Below are positions 1 through 13,700 of a DNA stretch of 64,000 nucleotides, piece by piece. The DNA comes from Hemerocallis citrina (taxonomy: Eukaryota > Streptophyta > Magnoliopsida > Asparagales > Asphodelaceae). The DNA is taken from assembly GCA_017893485.1 (NCBI GenBank), contig CM030364.1:47253754-47317753 (forward strand), written 5' to 3'. The notes below the pieces were generated by a model. The model saw only the letters and a list, made by a program, of their open reading frames with translations. It did not search any database and was not told the DNA's origin. A program made the position numbers and the translations under genes. Position 1 is the first letter of the stretch; each line of letters starts with the position of its first letter.

Positions 1-362
1 CGATGATCCAAGTCGCTGACATGTTGAAGTAGATCCAGCAATCTCAATCAATGAACCAAGCAAGAAAAAAAGAATGAATGACACCAAAATCAGAAGGATG
101 TGGTTACGAAAGAATGAATTCATACCCAAGAAGAAATCAACAAATGAGGACGACCAAAAGAGACGGAAGAACAAGGAATAAAGGAATCGAATAAGAAGGG
201 ATCAAAATGGATGGAATAAGACTAGTATCCAGATCATTGTTGATTATAATTCATTCATGTATGCATGGTCTGTGTATTGTTGAGCCGATCCCAGATCGAG
301 CCAAGCTTGTCTAATATATCAGTCAAACTAATATATTAGCCAAACTTGGACTCTGATACCAC
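1..362 (-). mobile_element. LTR retrotransposon leader fragment with tRNA-Met primer site
   Basis: Read on the minus strand, positions 362-349 contain TGGTATCAGAGTCC, the primer binding site complementary to the 3' end of plant initiator tRNA-Met. The following 350 bases on that strand are an A/T-rich leader without a recognisable gag domain. The LTR that should lie on the high-coordinate side of the primer site does not show a clean CA end, so this is a fragment cut by the window start and by the MITE-like element beside it. The assignment rests on the primer site alone. Confidence 0.4.
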
Positions 363-379
363 TAAAAACGTACATGAAA

Positions 380-808
380 TCGATTATTTAATTTAAAATT
401 TTTGCCAAACGGATCTAGAAGATCCGTCGGAAGAAAAAAAAAATCAAAAAAGCGTGAGACGGAATTTTAAATATTTTTTGCAATTTTTTTAACAATTAAA
501 AACAATTTTTTAGTGAAAAAAAAAATTGTGGGCCCCTCCATGGATGGATCTTTCCAAGAGGGTAATCCAATATTTGAACAATTTTTTTATTCGGAAATTT
601 AAAAAAAATGTGGGACGGACTTTCAAGTTCCGTCCGACGAATTTAAAAAATTATTATTTTTGTATAATATGCATTTTCTCATTTTCTTTCTCATATTTAG
701 CAATCTACTGTTGTAAAGTCGTCAAAATATACATAAATAGCAAACGACTGCAACGCTTTGTTTGTTAAAATATGAATAAAATTGATAAATAGCAATGGAT
801 GCTCTTAA
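380..808. mobile_element. MITE-like element fragment with internal palindromes
   Basis: The right end reads TAAATAGCAA...GGATGCTCTTA and matches the right end of the element at 23785-24711. Inside are an 8-bp inverted pair, ACGGATCT and AGATCCGT, near 410-428 and a longer pair around a GGACGGACTT core near 614-640 that closes with GTTCCGTCC. The left terminal repeat is missing, so the copy is truncated where it meets the retrotransposon leader. It has no coding capacity. Short ORFs in it are A/T-rich noise. Confidence 0.45.
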
Positions 809-1206
809 AAACCCTTTAGTAATATTTTACCGCACATGCCCTTCACGTGATAAGGTTGCAGTGCAACGGCTACTATTTTATGCAATCTTCCCATCACCAA
901 TTACCAAATTTAAAACAAACTGACAGCTAACAGAACTCATCAAATCCGTACTCTCCCCCCAAAAAAGACCGTTACGATCCCTACTCTCCTACACGTATCA
1001 CTCTCCCATTCGCTGTCTTACCCTCCTACTTTTTTCGTTGCCTCCCTCCCAAAATTTTTCCTTTTCTTATTCTCACGAGAAATCCCAAATCCCAAATCCC
1101 AAATCCCTAATTTCCTCTTCAAAAGCCCCCAACACAACCACCTTTCCCCCCCAAATATCTAAATTCCCCAAACCCTAACCGTCCGCTTCGAATCCGACGG
1201 CTCAAA
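809..1206 (+). promoter_or_regulatory. Upstream region and 5' leader of the VWA gene
   Basis: This stretch lies directly before the start codon at 1207. A G-box core CACGTG is at 844-849. From about 950 the strand is strongly pyrimidine-rich, with CTCTCC and CCTCCC runs, as in plant TATA-less promoters with a Y-patch. A tandem CCCAAAT block at about 1083-1105 probably belongs to the 5' leader. No convincing TATA box is visible and the transcription start cannot be fixed from sequence. Confidence 0.45.
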
Positions 1207-1657
1207 ATGGACGAGCACTCCTTCATTCGAGCCGTCGAGGACGGCCTCAAGCTCTCGAAGCGCGTCTACGCCGGCAAGGACCGCGCCGCCACGTCATCGG
1301 CTCCGCCTCAGAGGGCGCCGACGATGGAGAGGTCGCTGATTTTGAACCGGTTCTTGATTCCGTTGGCGCCGATGGTTTACGCGGTGATATACGATCCAGC
1401 GATGGTAGACAACCCGGACATTCCGAGCTACCAGCCGCACGTGCACGGCAGGTGTGACCCGCCGGCGCTGATACCGCTGCAGATGAAGGAGGTGGGGTTG
1501 GGGGTGGAGTGCCACGTGGACACCGCGGTGGTGGTGGTGGAGGGGAGGTGGAGGTTGCACTGTGTGATGGGGAGTCGGAGTTGCGATTGCCGGTTGGTGG
1601 TCCCCATGGGCGAGCAGGTATCTGAGGGTGATTATTGAGGTTATTATTATTATTATT

Positions 1658-1693
<36 letters not shown>

Positions 1694-4600
1694 ATTTTAG
1701 TAACTTCTTTTGGTGTGAAAATATGCCGTAAATTTAACTAAATATGGCTTTTTTTACGTAAGTTGTCATTGAACTCTTAGGGATTGCATAGCAGGTAATT
1801 TAGTCATTGGGATGTTTGATGTTTTAACTTTAGGGTTATTTGAATCCGACAGTTGATTAGTTTTGATAACCACCACAATTGGCGGTGAATTTACTAATTC
1901 ATTTGAGTAATTTTAAGGATACGTTACTTGTAAGTCTTGTTTATTTTTAGTAAGGTACTTGCCAAGTAAAACTGAGTTATTTGCTTGAATTGTTTGCTGT
2001 ATTGTACTGTTGCAATGTACTTCAATAGTGGAAAATAGAAGAATTTAACTGGAATTCAATCAGATAAGTAAATCATTGTCTTGTTAATATATTTTTCTAA
2101 TAGATTATGGTCTACCTATTTTAACAGGACATGTTGTAAGCAAAGGCGTAGCTACCTGGTCCCGAGGGGGTGCAGCTGCGCCCCCTCGGTTTCGGTTGCG
2201 TCCCTCGGATTTAGCAACGACTTGAAATTTGCATGTACAATAACATGAGCAGTCATATAAATAATTGATCTAATTGTTTATTTACACCAAACTGTTGTAG
2301 TATAGTTGGTTAGGATACTGGGCTCAAATCCTGCCAATAGAATTTTTTTTACTTTTATCTGAAATTTCAAATTCTTTTCAAAATGACACCAATAAAAATT
2401 GAATTTTTTTTTATTGTTATTTGAAATTTCAATTTCTTTTCAAAATGACAAAAATAAAAGTTTATTTGGCGACAGTGGGAGTTAAACCATGGCGTTCTAT
2501 TTTAAAGTCAAACACACTTATCCACATCACACAATGTGAGATGCAATTCATTTATTATAATTTTTTTTAATTATAAGCGTTGCACCCCTGGATGAAAATC
2601 CTAGCTACACCACTGGTTGTAAGATTCAGATATTTGTTTATGGCATTTGTTTTACTAGATTATTTTGTAAAGTTGATTCTTTCATTGATAATTTATTGGA
2701 GACTGAATGAACTGATAGAAGTTTCTCAAGCTATAAGTGTGGTTTGTCTAACAGGGTTCAGTTCTAACTGTCGAGGTTGATGTTGCTAGAAGGTCATATT
2801 CTACTCGTACAATTCAAAGAGAAGAGGATCAAATGATGGAATCAGTGAAGAGGAATGAAGCTGGTGGCCTCTTGAAAACCAATTTATTTTTTGTAACAAT
2901 ACCACAGGTGACTTTTCTTCTCTTATTGCTGTTTGTGTTTTACTGATTTAATTATTTTGATCTTTAATCAAAGAACCATCTCTCTTTTTCGTTTAAGGTT
3001 GATGGAGGATGTGATATCTCTATCAGAATCAGTTGGTCTCAGAAGTTATTGTACAAAGATGGCCAGTTTGCAGTCAATGTACCTTTTCGTTTTCCAGATT
3101 ATGTCACTCCGTTTGTAAAGTTATTATCGAAAAGGGAAAAAATAAAGCTGAATGTGAATAGCGGTCTTGGAAAGGAGGTTGTGATCCAGAGAACTAGCCA
3201 TCCTTTGAAGGTAGGTATAACTCACTATGACAGGTACATGTATCATATGCTTTAACTATAAAATTAATATATAGTCGATTTACATTGTTTTTGTTTTTCT
3301 TTAATTTTCAGGAAGTTGGTCGACATGTGGGCAAATTTTCCTTTTCGTATGAAGCAGAAGTCGAACACTGGTCAACTAAAGATTTCCATTTTTCATACAG
3401 TGTACGTTTACAACCAAGCTGATGCTCTAACGATCGCATGATACTGGACTCGGATAAGGATATAATTTTGATGAGTTGATTTTATTATGCTATAATTCCA
3501 TGTTGTAATAGGACATGAAACTCCATTTGACATATATGTTACTATTTGGGGCCATATTATATTATTATCCTAGGTAAAAGTCAAACGAGAAGTGGGGGAG
3601 TAACTTTTTATTGCAACCAACCCCAGGTGCAATCTAAGACAAGAAACAAATTTGGGCTTTTTGTTTTTTGTTTTTTTGGCTTGAATATTTTGAACTTACA
3701 TGTAACAGGTTTATTCAAGTGACATTTTTGGAGGAGCACTTTTGCAATCACCATCAGTGCATGACTATGATCAAAGAGAGATGTTTTACCTGTATCTTTT
3801 TCCTGGAAATAACACGGACAGAAAGGTGCAACTTCCTTTTTTTTAAAATATTATTTAATTTTTATTTAATTTTTTGCTTTAAAAACTGATTGTGTATTTC
3901 TACATCCCTCAACAACCAAACACATAAAAATGCATAGTATGTAATATTCTTTAATATATATATTTTTCATTCTTCATAGTCCTTGTATGCCAAATGCCTA
4001 TTCAGTTCACTGTTAGATGCTTCTTATCTCATGTATATATGCAATAGGTATTCAGAAAGGAAGTGGTGTTTCTTGTTGATATAAGTGGAAGCATGCAAGG
4101 GAAATCTCTTGAGACTGTTAAGAATGCATTGTCAGCAGCCCTCTTAGAGCTCACCTCGGCAGATTATTTCAACCTAATAGCTTTCAATGAAGAGATGTAC
4201 TTGTTCTCCTCATCGCTGGAGCAGGCAACAGAGGAGATGCTTGAAAATGCAATCCAGTGGATAAACAAAAACTGTGTTGGAGAGGGTGGGACTAATATGA
4301 TGCATCCATTAAATGAGGTTAAATTTTTATCCATACTGCAGAACTATGACATATGCTCCTAGTTACTGATCTGTTAAGTTTCATGAATTTGGAAGCACTT
4401 TGGCTGTGTATGCTTCTTCAATTTTTATTCATTCTGATTTTCTCTAAATTCTGAAATTTCTGAAAAACATATCTTTTAACAGGCTATGGGAATGCTGTCC
4501 AAAACTCGGGGATCAGTTTCACATATTTTACTAATCACTGATGGTTCTGTTGAAGATGAAAGGGATATTTGTTGTTCTATGAGAACTCACATGGCAGATA

Positions 4601-7600
4601 CAGAACCGATGGCTCCACGAATTTCAACTTTCGGCATAGGTAATACTTTCTTTTCCTGCATTGAAATTTCTCACAATCGTTTAATATATCATTCCTTTCC
4701 ACAGTTTTTGAGTAAATGTGTATGTGATATCTTTGCTATGTCTGGAATAACTAGTAAGTTATCAAAGATATGTGGGGGCATTGTCTTTGCCATCTGACTT
4801 GGGTAAACTATTTTTTCTTATATCTTATTACTTGTTTCTAGTTTAAAAAATGGCATCATCATTATGTATATTGATAAGCAACTGTTAGTCTTTGCCATCT
4901 GACTTAGGCAAACTATTTTTTCTTATATCTTATTACTTGTTTCTAGTTTAAAAAATGGCATCATCATTATGTATATTGATAAGCAACTGTTAGTCTTTGC
5001 CATCTGACTTAGGCAAACTATTTTTTCTTATATCTTATTACTTGTTACTAGTTTAAATTCGGCATCATCATTATGTATATTGATAAGCAACTGTTAGTCT
5101 GAAAATTATGGAACTGCATTAGTTATCAAGCTAGCCTCAGCTGGGTAGTTACTGGAAGCTGACTTAATTCAAAATTTCCCTTTACAGTGCACATTACTCA
5201 TGATTTTATATCTTGGCATCTGAGAAATTACATTTTCAGTTCAATTCCTTCGAAGGAAGTTCTGGTTTCAAACTGTATTTGGCTATATTAGAAAAGTAAA
5301 GGATCTATTCTAAGCATTTATATTGCTTGTTTAAGCATCATTGCTAATTGAACCTTGCTTTGGGACCTTGGATGCTGTGATCAATTTCATTTTACAAGCG
5401 GCATATTTTCATAATTTTCCTTTTTTTCCCCTTTTGTTCTAATGAACTCCAATGTCATTATATTGTACAAGTGCCATCTTTGGGTTTTCATTTGTCTTTT
5501 CTGACTTGCTATGTTATATGTACTTTTTAGGTTCATATTGTAACCATTATTTTTTGCGGATGATGTCTTCAATTGGTAGGGGACAATATGAAGCTGCATA
5601 CGATCCAGGTCAGTTCTAATACGCAATAACATTTTTGTTCTTTTGTGTTAATTTGAGTATGCTTAACTTTTTTTTCTTTTCAACTACTGGTGTTTAGGAA
5701 GTTCTAAACAACTTAAAAGATAGGTAAATGAGGTGAAGACTTTTGAGGGGAACAATGTTAGTAATGATGCCATCCTATTTTCCATGAATAAGCTCCCTAG
5801 CCATTAGACTATAGCCCGCAAAATGTGGCCAAAACAGTGAAATATAATATTTTATGAAATTGCCTGAAAACTATAGACTATATAGCCCACAAAATGTACA
5901 CAAAATATTGAAATACGAAATTTTACCAAATTGGCCGAAAAGTGTGGAATAGCCCACAAAATGTGAGCAAAATAGTGAAATACGAAATTTTCCAAAAACT
6001 TTGGACAATAGTCCATAAAATTTGGCAAAAGAGTGAAGTACGAAATTGGCCGAAAACAATGAACTACGTAATTTTACGAAATTGATTGAAAACTGTGGAC
6101 TATAGCATGCAAAATGTCGCTAAAATAGTAAAATACGAAATCTCATGAAATTGACCTAAAAAGTGCACAAAATGTGGCAAAAATAGTAAAATATGCAATT
6201 TTGTGAAATACGCAATTTTGTGAAATAGTGCACAGATTATGGATTAGTGAAGGTTTTTGTTGATCCTAAGTTTGGTGTGCACAAAATGTATTATTAAGAC
6301 TAATATTTTCAGTTGAGATATACATGATTTACAGAAAAGATAAATCAAATCAAAGAGCAAAAAAGATTCGCAATCAAGCAAAAGCAGAAGATATCAAAGA
6401 AGATTGCAAATATCAAGACGATTTCAACTCAAAAAACATGTGCTTTAAATAATCAAGGAAGCCAGCAAATATTGTTTATTTACTTCTGTTTATGTGAGGA
6501 AATACCATGTAAAGAATCATTGATTGAATGATCAAATTTCGTATTTCACTGTTTTGTCCACATTTGTGGCTTCTGCCAATTTCATGAAATTGCGTATTTC
6601 ACACATTTTGTAGGCTATAATGTTATACAGTTTTCGGCTAATTTCGTAAAATTTTGTATTCCATGGCCATATTCCATTGTTTTTTTGCCAATTTCCTGGA
6701 TAAAATTTCTATAATGTTGTACATCAAGGTTGAATATGCAAGTAAATCTAAAATATTTTTAAATGAATTTTGTGGTGAACACGGTACTCGGCACCAAATC
6801 TGACCTTATGAAATGAGAAGACTCTGGGGTTGTTGGTAATAATTCTCATCCTCTTAGGTTGTTTGCAACCAATTTCACTAATTAGCGGCGTCTTAGAAAG
6901 AGGAGGACTCCTAATGTATTAAAGCTACCTTGGAGGGCTTTAAAATTATCTTGCTGCTGCACCAACTTGTTGCGTCTTTTATACTAATAGTTCATTATCT
7001 TTTAGGCAGCAAGATTTTTCAAATATTATAATGTATGTCACAATGGAGAAATTGGCTTGGAAGATCAGGACAGCCCCTTTTCTACCTAAGATTGTACAAA
7101 TTTTATTATAGTCTAGTCCCTTTTCTGTTGGTTCTTTGTGACATATTTTAGGTGACCACACTTATCTTGGATGCTGTATTTGAATGTGTCGTATCGATCT
7201 CTTCCTCCAACTATATTCCTGAATGCAGATTATGGCATCAAAACTCTTTTGGAAGATTTTTTTTAAAATTTAGATTCAAATGAAAAAATTTCTCTTGCTA
7301 GTCAATATGCAACCAGGCTTGGATATATACCAGTCATTGTCTTTTGTATCTCAATGTGAATTACTTTTTAATCAGATCATTGAAATAGCCACAGGGATAT
7401 TAGTACTCATTAGTAGTAGTGAGATAACTAATGTTCTTATTATGTTTTGATTTGAAGTCTAAGGCAGATGTAAAACTTATGTCAACTCATTTAGAAAAGA
7501 AAATGTTCTTATTATGCCTTTTGTATCTCAATGTGGATTACTTTTTAATCAGATCATCGAGATAGCCACAGGGATATTAGTACGCATTAGTAGTAGTGAG

Positions 7601-10600
7601 ATAACTAATGTTCTTATTATGTTTTAAAATTTGAAGTCTAAGGCAGATGTAAAACTTCTGTCAACTCATTAGAAAAGAAAATGATCTTCTTGGTTTATAT
7701 TTAAAATACTCTGATATTATATTTTTTTAGTTCTTGGAACAGACTGTACAGTAGGAAGAGTTCAATGTATCTGTTCTTTATGCTGACCAAGTATCTAGAC
7801 TTTCTTTTGTGGTAACTAAAACTTACTTTTCTAGTCATTGAAATTGTGAGTATTTGTTGGAACTTTTTTTTTACCACAAGTATAGTTGTTTTTATTGTAG
7901 TTTCTTTTTGCATCATATCAATAATACTATTTTACTGATCACACTTTTCTTTATCTAGATTCTATTGAAGTTCAGATGGGTAGATGGTTTAGGAGAGCTT
8001 TATCTCCTATACTTACAAATATTACTGTTGACATCCTTGATCATCTCGAAGCATTTGAGGTATGATACTTCTGGTTCTATTTTATATATTATTAACCCAA
8101 AAATTACATGAAATTATATTGGAGAGAGAGAGAGAGAGAATGTAGTTTTTCCTCTTATTTGTCTGACAATGACATAATGAGTTGCTCGATTATCGAAAGG
8201 ATGGAAATAACTAAAACTCGTAGAAATATAACGAAGCAAGCATGGAACCCAGTCACACTTTACTATGTTCGCATCTCATTTGAGTTGAAATACTATGAAA
8301 TAGGAGCTGCTCCCAAAAGTCACTATAGTGGTGGATAAATAGGTATATTTCTCTAGTTAGCTTTGTTGGTTCTTGTCTGTGTATGCTTATATGGGTCTGT
8401 ATTTGCATTTGGGAATGCTTGCAAACATCATTGGTTCGCCGCACAAGCATATGATTTTGGCACTACCTTGCTATATATGGTAAGAAGGTTGTGATTATTT
8501 TAATTTGGCCCTGAAACATAATTACCTCAAGGATGGGAAGTGCGCTATTGAGGCTTGCAAACATCATTGGTTCGCCGCACAAGCATATGATTTTGGCACT
8601 ACCTTGCTATATATGGTAAGAAGGTTGTGATTATTTTAATTTGGCCCTGATACATAATTACCTCAAGGATGGGAAGTGCGCTATTGAGGCTTTTTCATGA
8701 ACCAATGTGCAGCACATAAGCCTAATTTGCAGGACTTTGAACTGTTGTTATTTTTTTTTATTCGCTTTCATCATTTTCTTCACCGATTCCTGAGTATAAG
8801 ATTATACATAGGACACTTTTTTCTGTGTACCTATTAATGTGGACACAATATAACCTGTATGAGTCTTTTATTTTATTTTTTTAGGTATACCCTTTCAACA
8901 TTCCAGACCTTTCAGTTGGATGCCCTTTGATTGTATCTGGAAGATATGAAGGCAAGTTTCCAGATACTGCAAAAGCTAAAGGCACCCTTTCTGACATGAG
9001 TTACATTTTTGTTGACTTGAAAGTGCAAAGTGCAAAGGACATCCCTCTTGACAAAGTAAGATGTTGATTCTCAATTTTGCTAAATCAAATTTTATTTTCA
9101 TTGTCTACTTGCAGTTCCATAGATTATTATTGCCGAATATATTTTTGACCTTTGATATATGATTTAATACTTTCAGGATAAATTATAGTTTCATAACGAA
9201 TGGATCGGATTCACTTATCACAACAAAAGAAATACTGACGCTAATAGCCAACAAGATAGATTTTCACAAACTTTGCAAATATTTTCACACTATATTAACC
9301 ATTTCTTCTCCATGCTTATGTGTCACTATGATTATGTTTCATGGAGTGAATGAAGGATAGTGATATGATGCATACACACAAATGGAATGAGAGGTTCTAC
9401 CATAATAGGGTTTAGCAATCTTAACGGTGAAAAGCCAGTAAAAAATGGAATGAGAGGTTCTGCCATAGTAGGTTTAGCAAAACCCTACAGAGAGAAACTC
9501 TCCCCCACATAAACCCCGCAAAAGCAAAACCCTAGATCTGAGATGGAGGCGGAGGAGGCGGCGACTAGGGTTCAGCCTAGTCTCACGCCTCCTCCGCTTC
9601 TTCCCGCCGCTCCACCGATCGCACTATGGTGGAGGGTTGAAGAGCTCCTTCTCGCCATGTCCCAGACGAGGACTTACTCCAACCAAAGCGCTGACGTTCG
9701 CTGAGGCAATGGCGAACTCCTTCGGTGTGGATCTCACGGAGACGACAGCAACTCCGACACTTGGGCCACTGCCACTTCAGCTGGTGCAGCGATTGCTCAG
9801 AGCGCCTTCAACTAATCGAGATCTCGCGCCCCTCACGCCATTTCGAAGTTGGTCCTCGGATTCGGATGTGTGATGGTTACAGGGGCTACGAAATCGTCGC
9901 TAGAGCCACCATCTCGACTTCGGCTGCTCTTGTGCTTCATCCCCGACATCAACAGCCAGAGTGACACCACCACTTCTACCCCTCGTCAGCGACCCGGACA
10001 TCGGCAATGCCATCGCCCGTCATGGCGTGAGGATTTACTTGTTGTTTGGTTTGAGTTTCTAGTTGAGAGTGAGAGAGTCAGGGTGAGAGATGAGATACTC
10101 TCTTTTGGTGTGCATCTGTGTATATGAGAAGTCACCTGAGAGAGCAAAGAGCAAGTAAGAGAGGTGAAGGATATCATCTTTACAGCTCTCTCTTTGGCTG
10201 TGGCTTTGGTTGAGGTGAGTGAGAGTGTTGTTTGCGAGTATGTGGGAGGAGAGGAGAAGGATGGATTCGACGGATGTCTAAATCTGGCCTAATTCGCCTC
10301 AAGTGGGTGTGCGTGTGCCGTGGAGGCGGTGCACGAAGTTATTTTGACGTACATAGTCTGTACTTGTCATGTTGCTTCATGTTTTATTTACTGTTCGCAG
10401 TTTATACTTTGGCCCAGTACTCTGGGTTTGTTTTGTTAATTTTTTATTAATGAAATATGATGGCCATATTCCACCTTTTCCTTCGGAAAAAAGGTTTAGC
10501 AATTTTAATGGTGAAAATTCAATAAAAGTTGGAACTTGAGAAAAGGTTCGTAACGCAAGGGATTTTTTGACAAGTTCATGACACTGAATACAATACTGAT

Positions 10601-10661
10601 TATTTTGAGCCATAGTGTAATATCCCTAAAATAATTATCAATTATTTTGTTTATTTTAATT

Positions 10662-10739
<78 letters not shown>

Positions 10740-13700
10740 CATTTCTATTTTTGAAGCATACACTAGTAGATGATTAGCCCAACCATTTCTATTTTTGAAG
10801 CATACACTAGTAGATGATTAGCCCAACCATTTCTATTTTTGAAGCACACACTAGTAGATGGTTAGTCCAACCATGTATATTTAATCACGAACACTTATAA
10901 ATAAAGCCCAGCATTTGTTTTTTACTTGGAGCCCAACCCAACATGGCTAATTAGGGTTATAATTAAACATGGGGTTAACCTAGAGCCTTCTACACACACC
11001 CACACATCTCTACAAAACCCGACACCCTCGTAGAGCCTTCTACACACACCCACACATCTCTACAAAACCCGACACCCTCCTAGCCTACATGAGTGGCCGG
11101 CCAACCCCCTCCTTCCATCTTCTTCTATAAATATGAGGGTAGATGAAACCCTAGCTCATTTTGGATGAAACCCTAGCCCATTTTTCCATATTCCAAACCC
11201 TTCTCATTCTCATTCTCTACACTTCCCATTTCCAAACCCTTCTCATTCTCTACACCTCCCATTTCCAAGCATTTTCTAAAAATATAATAATAGTAATAAT
11301 AATAATAATTCTAGAAGATACTTTGTTCATAACAAAAGCTAGGTGGAGAAAGAGCCAAAGAAGCAAGGAGGAGAAGGTAGCCAGTTGAAGCTAAAAGTAT
11401 TTTGGAGCTTGCTAATCAAAGTGGGTATTTCTCTATCCTAGTATGAATGGTTGTTTGATGTGTTGATTGGAATTATTATGTGCTTAAAAGTTCATATAAA
11501 ATTAACATAGCAAGAAAGGAAATTTACTAGAAGAATTGTTGGTGTTGTATGCTTGTTTAGTGTATTCAAAATAGTTGTAGTAATTTATATGTAGTATTAG
11601 TAATTTATATGTAGTAATTTATATGTAGTAAGTTATATAGATTAGAATTGTTGGTGTTGTATGCTTAGTTAATGTTGTTTAGTTAGCTTGTAGTAATTCA
11701 TAGTAATTTATGTAGTCACTTGTAGTAGACTACTTGTAGTAGTAGAAGAATATTGTAGAATTTATGTGTATGCTTAAAAAGTTCATGTAGTAGTAGTAGA
11801 AGGGAGATGTTAAATTCATGTGTAGAATAGACTTCATGATAAAGTCCATAAATCATAAATAAGTAAGTGCACAACGATTGTATAAAATAAAGGGCAAAAA
11901 ACAAAGTACCCCCCTAACGTTTGGGCTTAATACAATATGCCCATATAACGTTTGAAAAAGTACATTTAACCCATTCCACCGTTAACTTAACCCCATCCGT
12001 TAAGTTAGAATTATTGAATTACCTTTTTACCCTTACCCTTTCATAATCAAATCTCTTCTTGTTTTTCCTCTTTCTTCATTCTTTTTCTTTTTCCTCTTTC
12101 TTCATTCTTTTTCAGATTATGCAATTCATTTCAGGATTATGCAAACAACTTATATCTTATTCATATTTCTGAAATTTAGTCAAGTTGCAATTTTTTTCCC
12201 AAATCAAATGCAAATATGATATATGTTTTCTTCTCTGTTTCTACATCATTCATTGACTCATTGTTATATCAGATTTCTGGGTGGCTACTTCCGTCCCTTA
12301 AATTTATTTTTTTAATCAAATGCGGTGGGATATTTGCGTTTTTCGTCCGACACATTTAATTAAAAAGTTAACAAGAAATAACTAATTAAGCAAGATTTTA
12401 ACAAGATTAAACTAATTAAGCAATCCATCCATAATTTTGAACGGACGAAAGATGATCTTCCGTTTGTTCAAATAATTAAAATTAAAAAAAATTGTCGGAC
12501 GAAAGTTCATATTTCGTCCGACAACTTTTAGCAGGAAAAAAACCCATGGACGAACTTCATATTTCGTCTCCTATAATTTGCAAATTCTTACATCGCTTGC
12601 CAAGTATAGAAGAGCAATGTTGCTCTCATTCCCAAAATTTGTGTTTTTGGTCAACGACTGTGGGATGTTTTTTCTCATATTTTATAAATTTTGAATTTTT
12701 ACCCAACGAACTACTGATGCTCATATCAGTGATTTTCTTTGTTGGACAATGCTATTTGTACTAGAAAATTTTTGCTACTTTGATACTAGTCTTATTAGGT
12801 GGCAGCTTAGGTTGCAAATTGGTTGATTAATTTAAGGAGCACTACTACTTCCCATCATCCCATGTCGACCTTTCTCTTTCTCTCAACTAGAATATTTTTT
12901 TCTATCTAAGCCCCTCCTTTCTATTGCATCTATTTTCCTCCTTATTTTACTCAACCAATAACAGCCTATTGACCAAATATGAACATATATCATATTTGCA
13001 TTTGATTTGGGAAAAAAATTGCAACTTGACTAAATTTTGGAAATATGAATAAGATATAAGTTGTTTGCATAATCTGAAATGAATTGCATTATCTGAAAAA
13101 GAATGAAGAAAGAGGAAAAAGAAAAAGAATGAAGAAAGAGGAAAAACAAAAAGAAATTTGATTATGAAAGGGTAAGGGTAAAAAGGTAATTCAATAATTC
13201 TAACTTAACGGATGGGATTAAGTTAACGGTGGAATGGGTTAAATGTACTTTTTCAAACGTTATATGGGCATATTGTATTAAGCCCAAACGTTAGGGGGAT
13301 ACTTTGTTTTTTGCCCTAAAATAAATATATATGTTAGGTTTTGATGTAGAGTTATGCATAAAAAATTGAATAAGTATTGCATAGGTAGAAGTTAGTAGAT
13401 TTTCATTAAAAGTTAGTTGAATTTAAAGTAAAAAGAATTAAAGTTGCAATAAGGTATTAGTATACATGTGTGAAATACTTATATGTGTGCATATGGTGAT
13501 GTTTGGTGCATATTAAGTGTACTACTTATACTTATATGTGTGCATATGGTGATGTTTAGTGCATATTAAGTGCACTAGTTTGGTGCATGTTGAGTCAACT
13601 CATAGCATAATTTGAATATGGGTTGAATCCAATTTTGGGTTAAGATAAAACTTGTTGCAATTCAACCGGTTGACTAACATATGGAACTAGGTTAAGTTTG

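Noticed and set aside
4063..4362. Stand-alone small VWA-like gene
   Set aside because: It is exon 6 (4048-4317) of the 13-exon gene read past its donor site.
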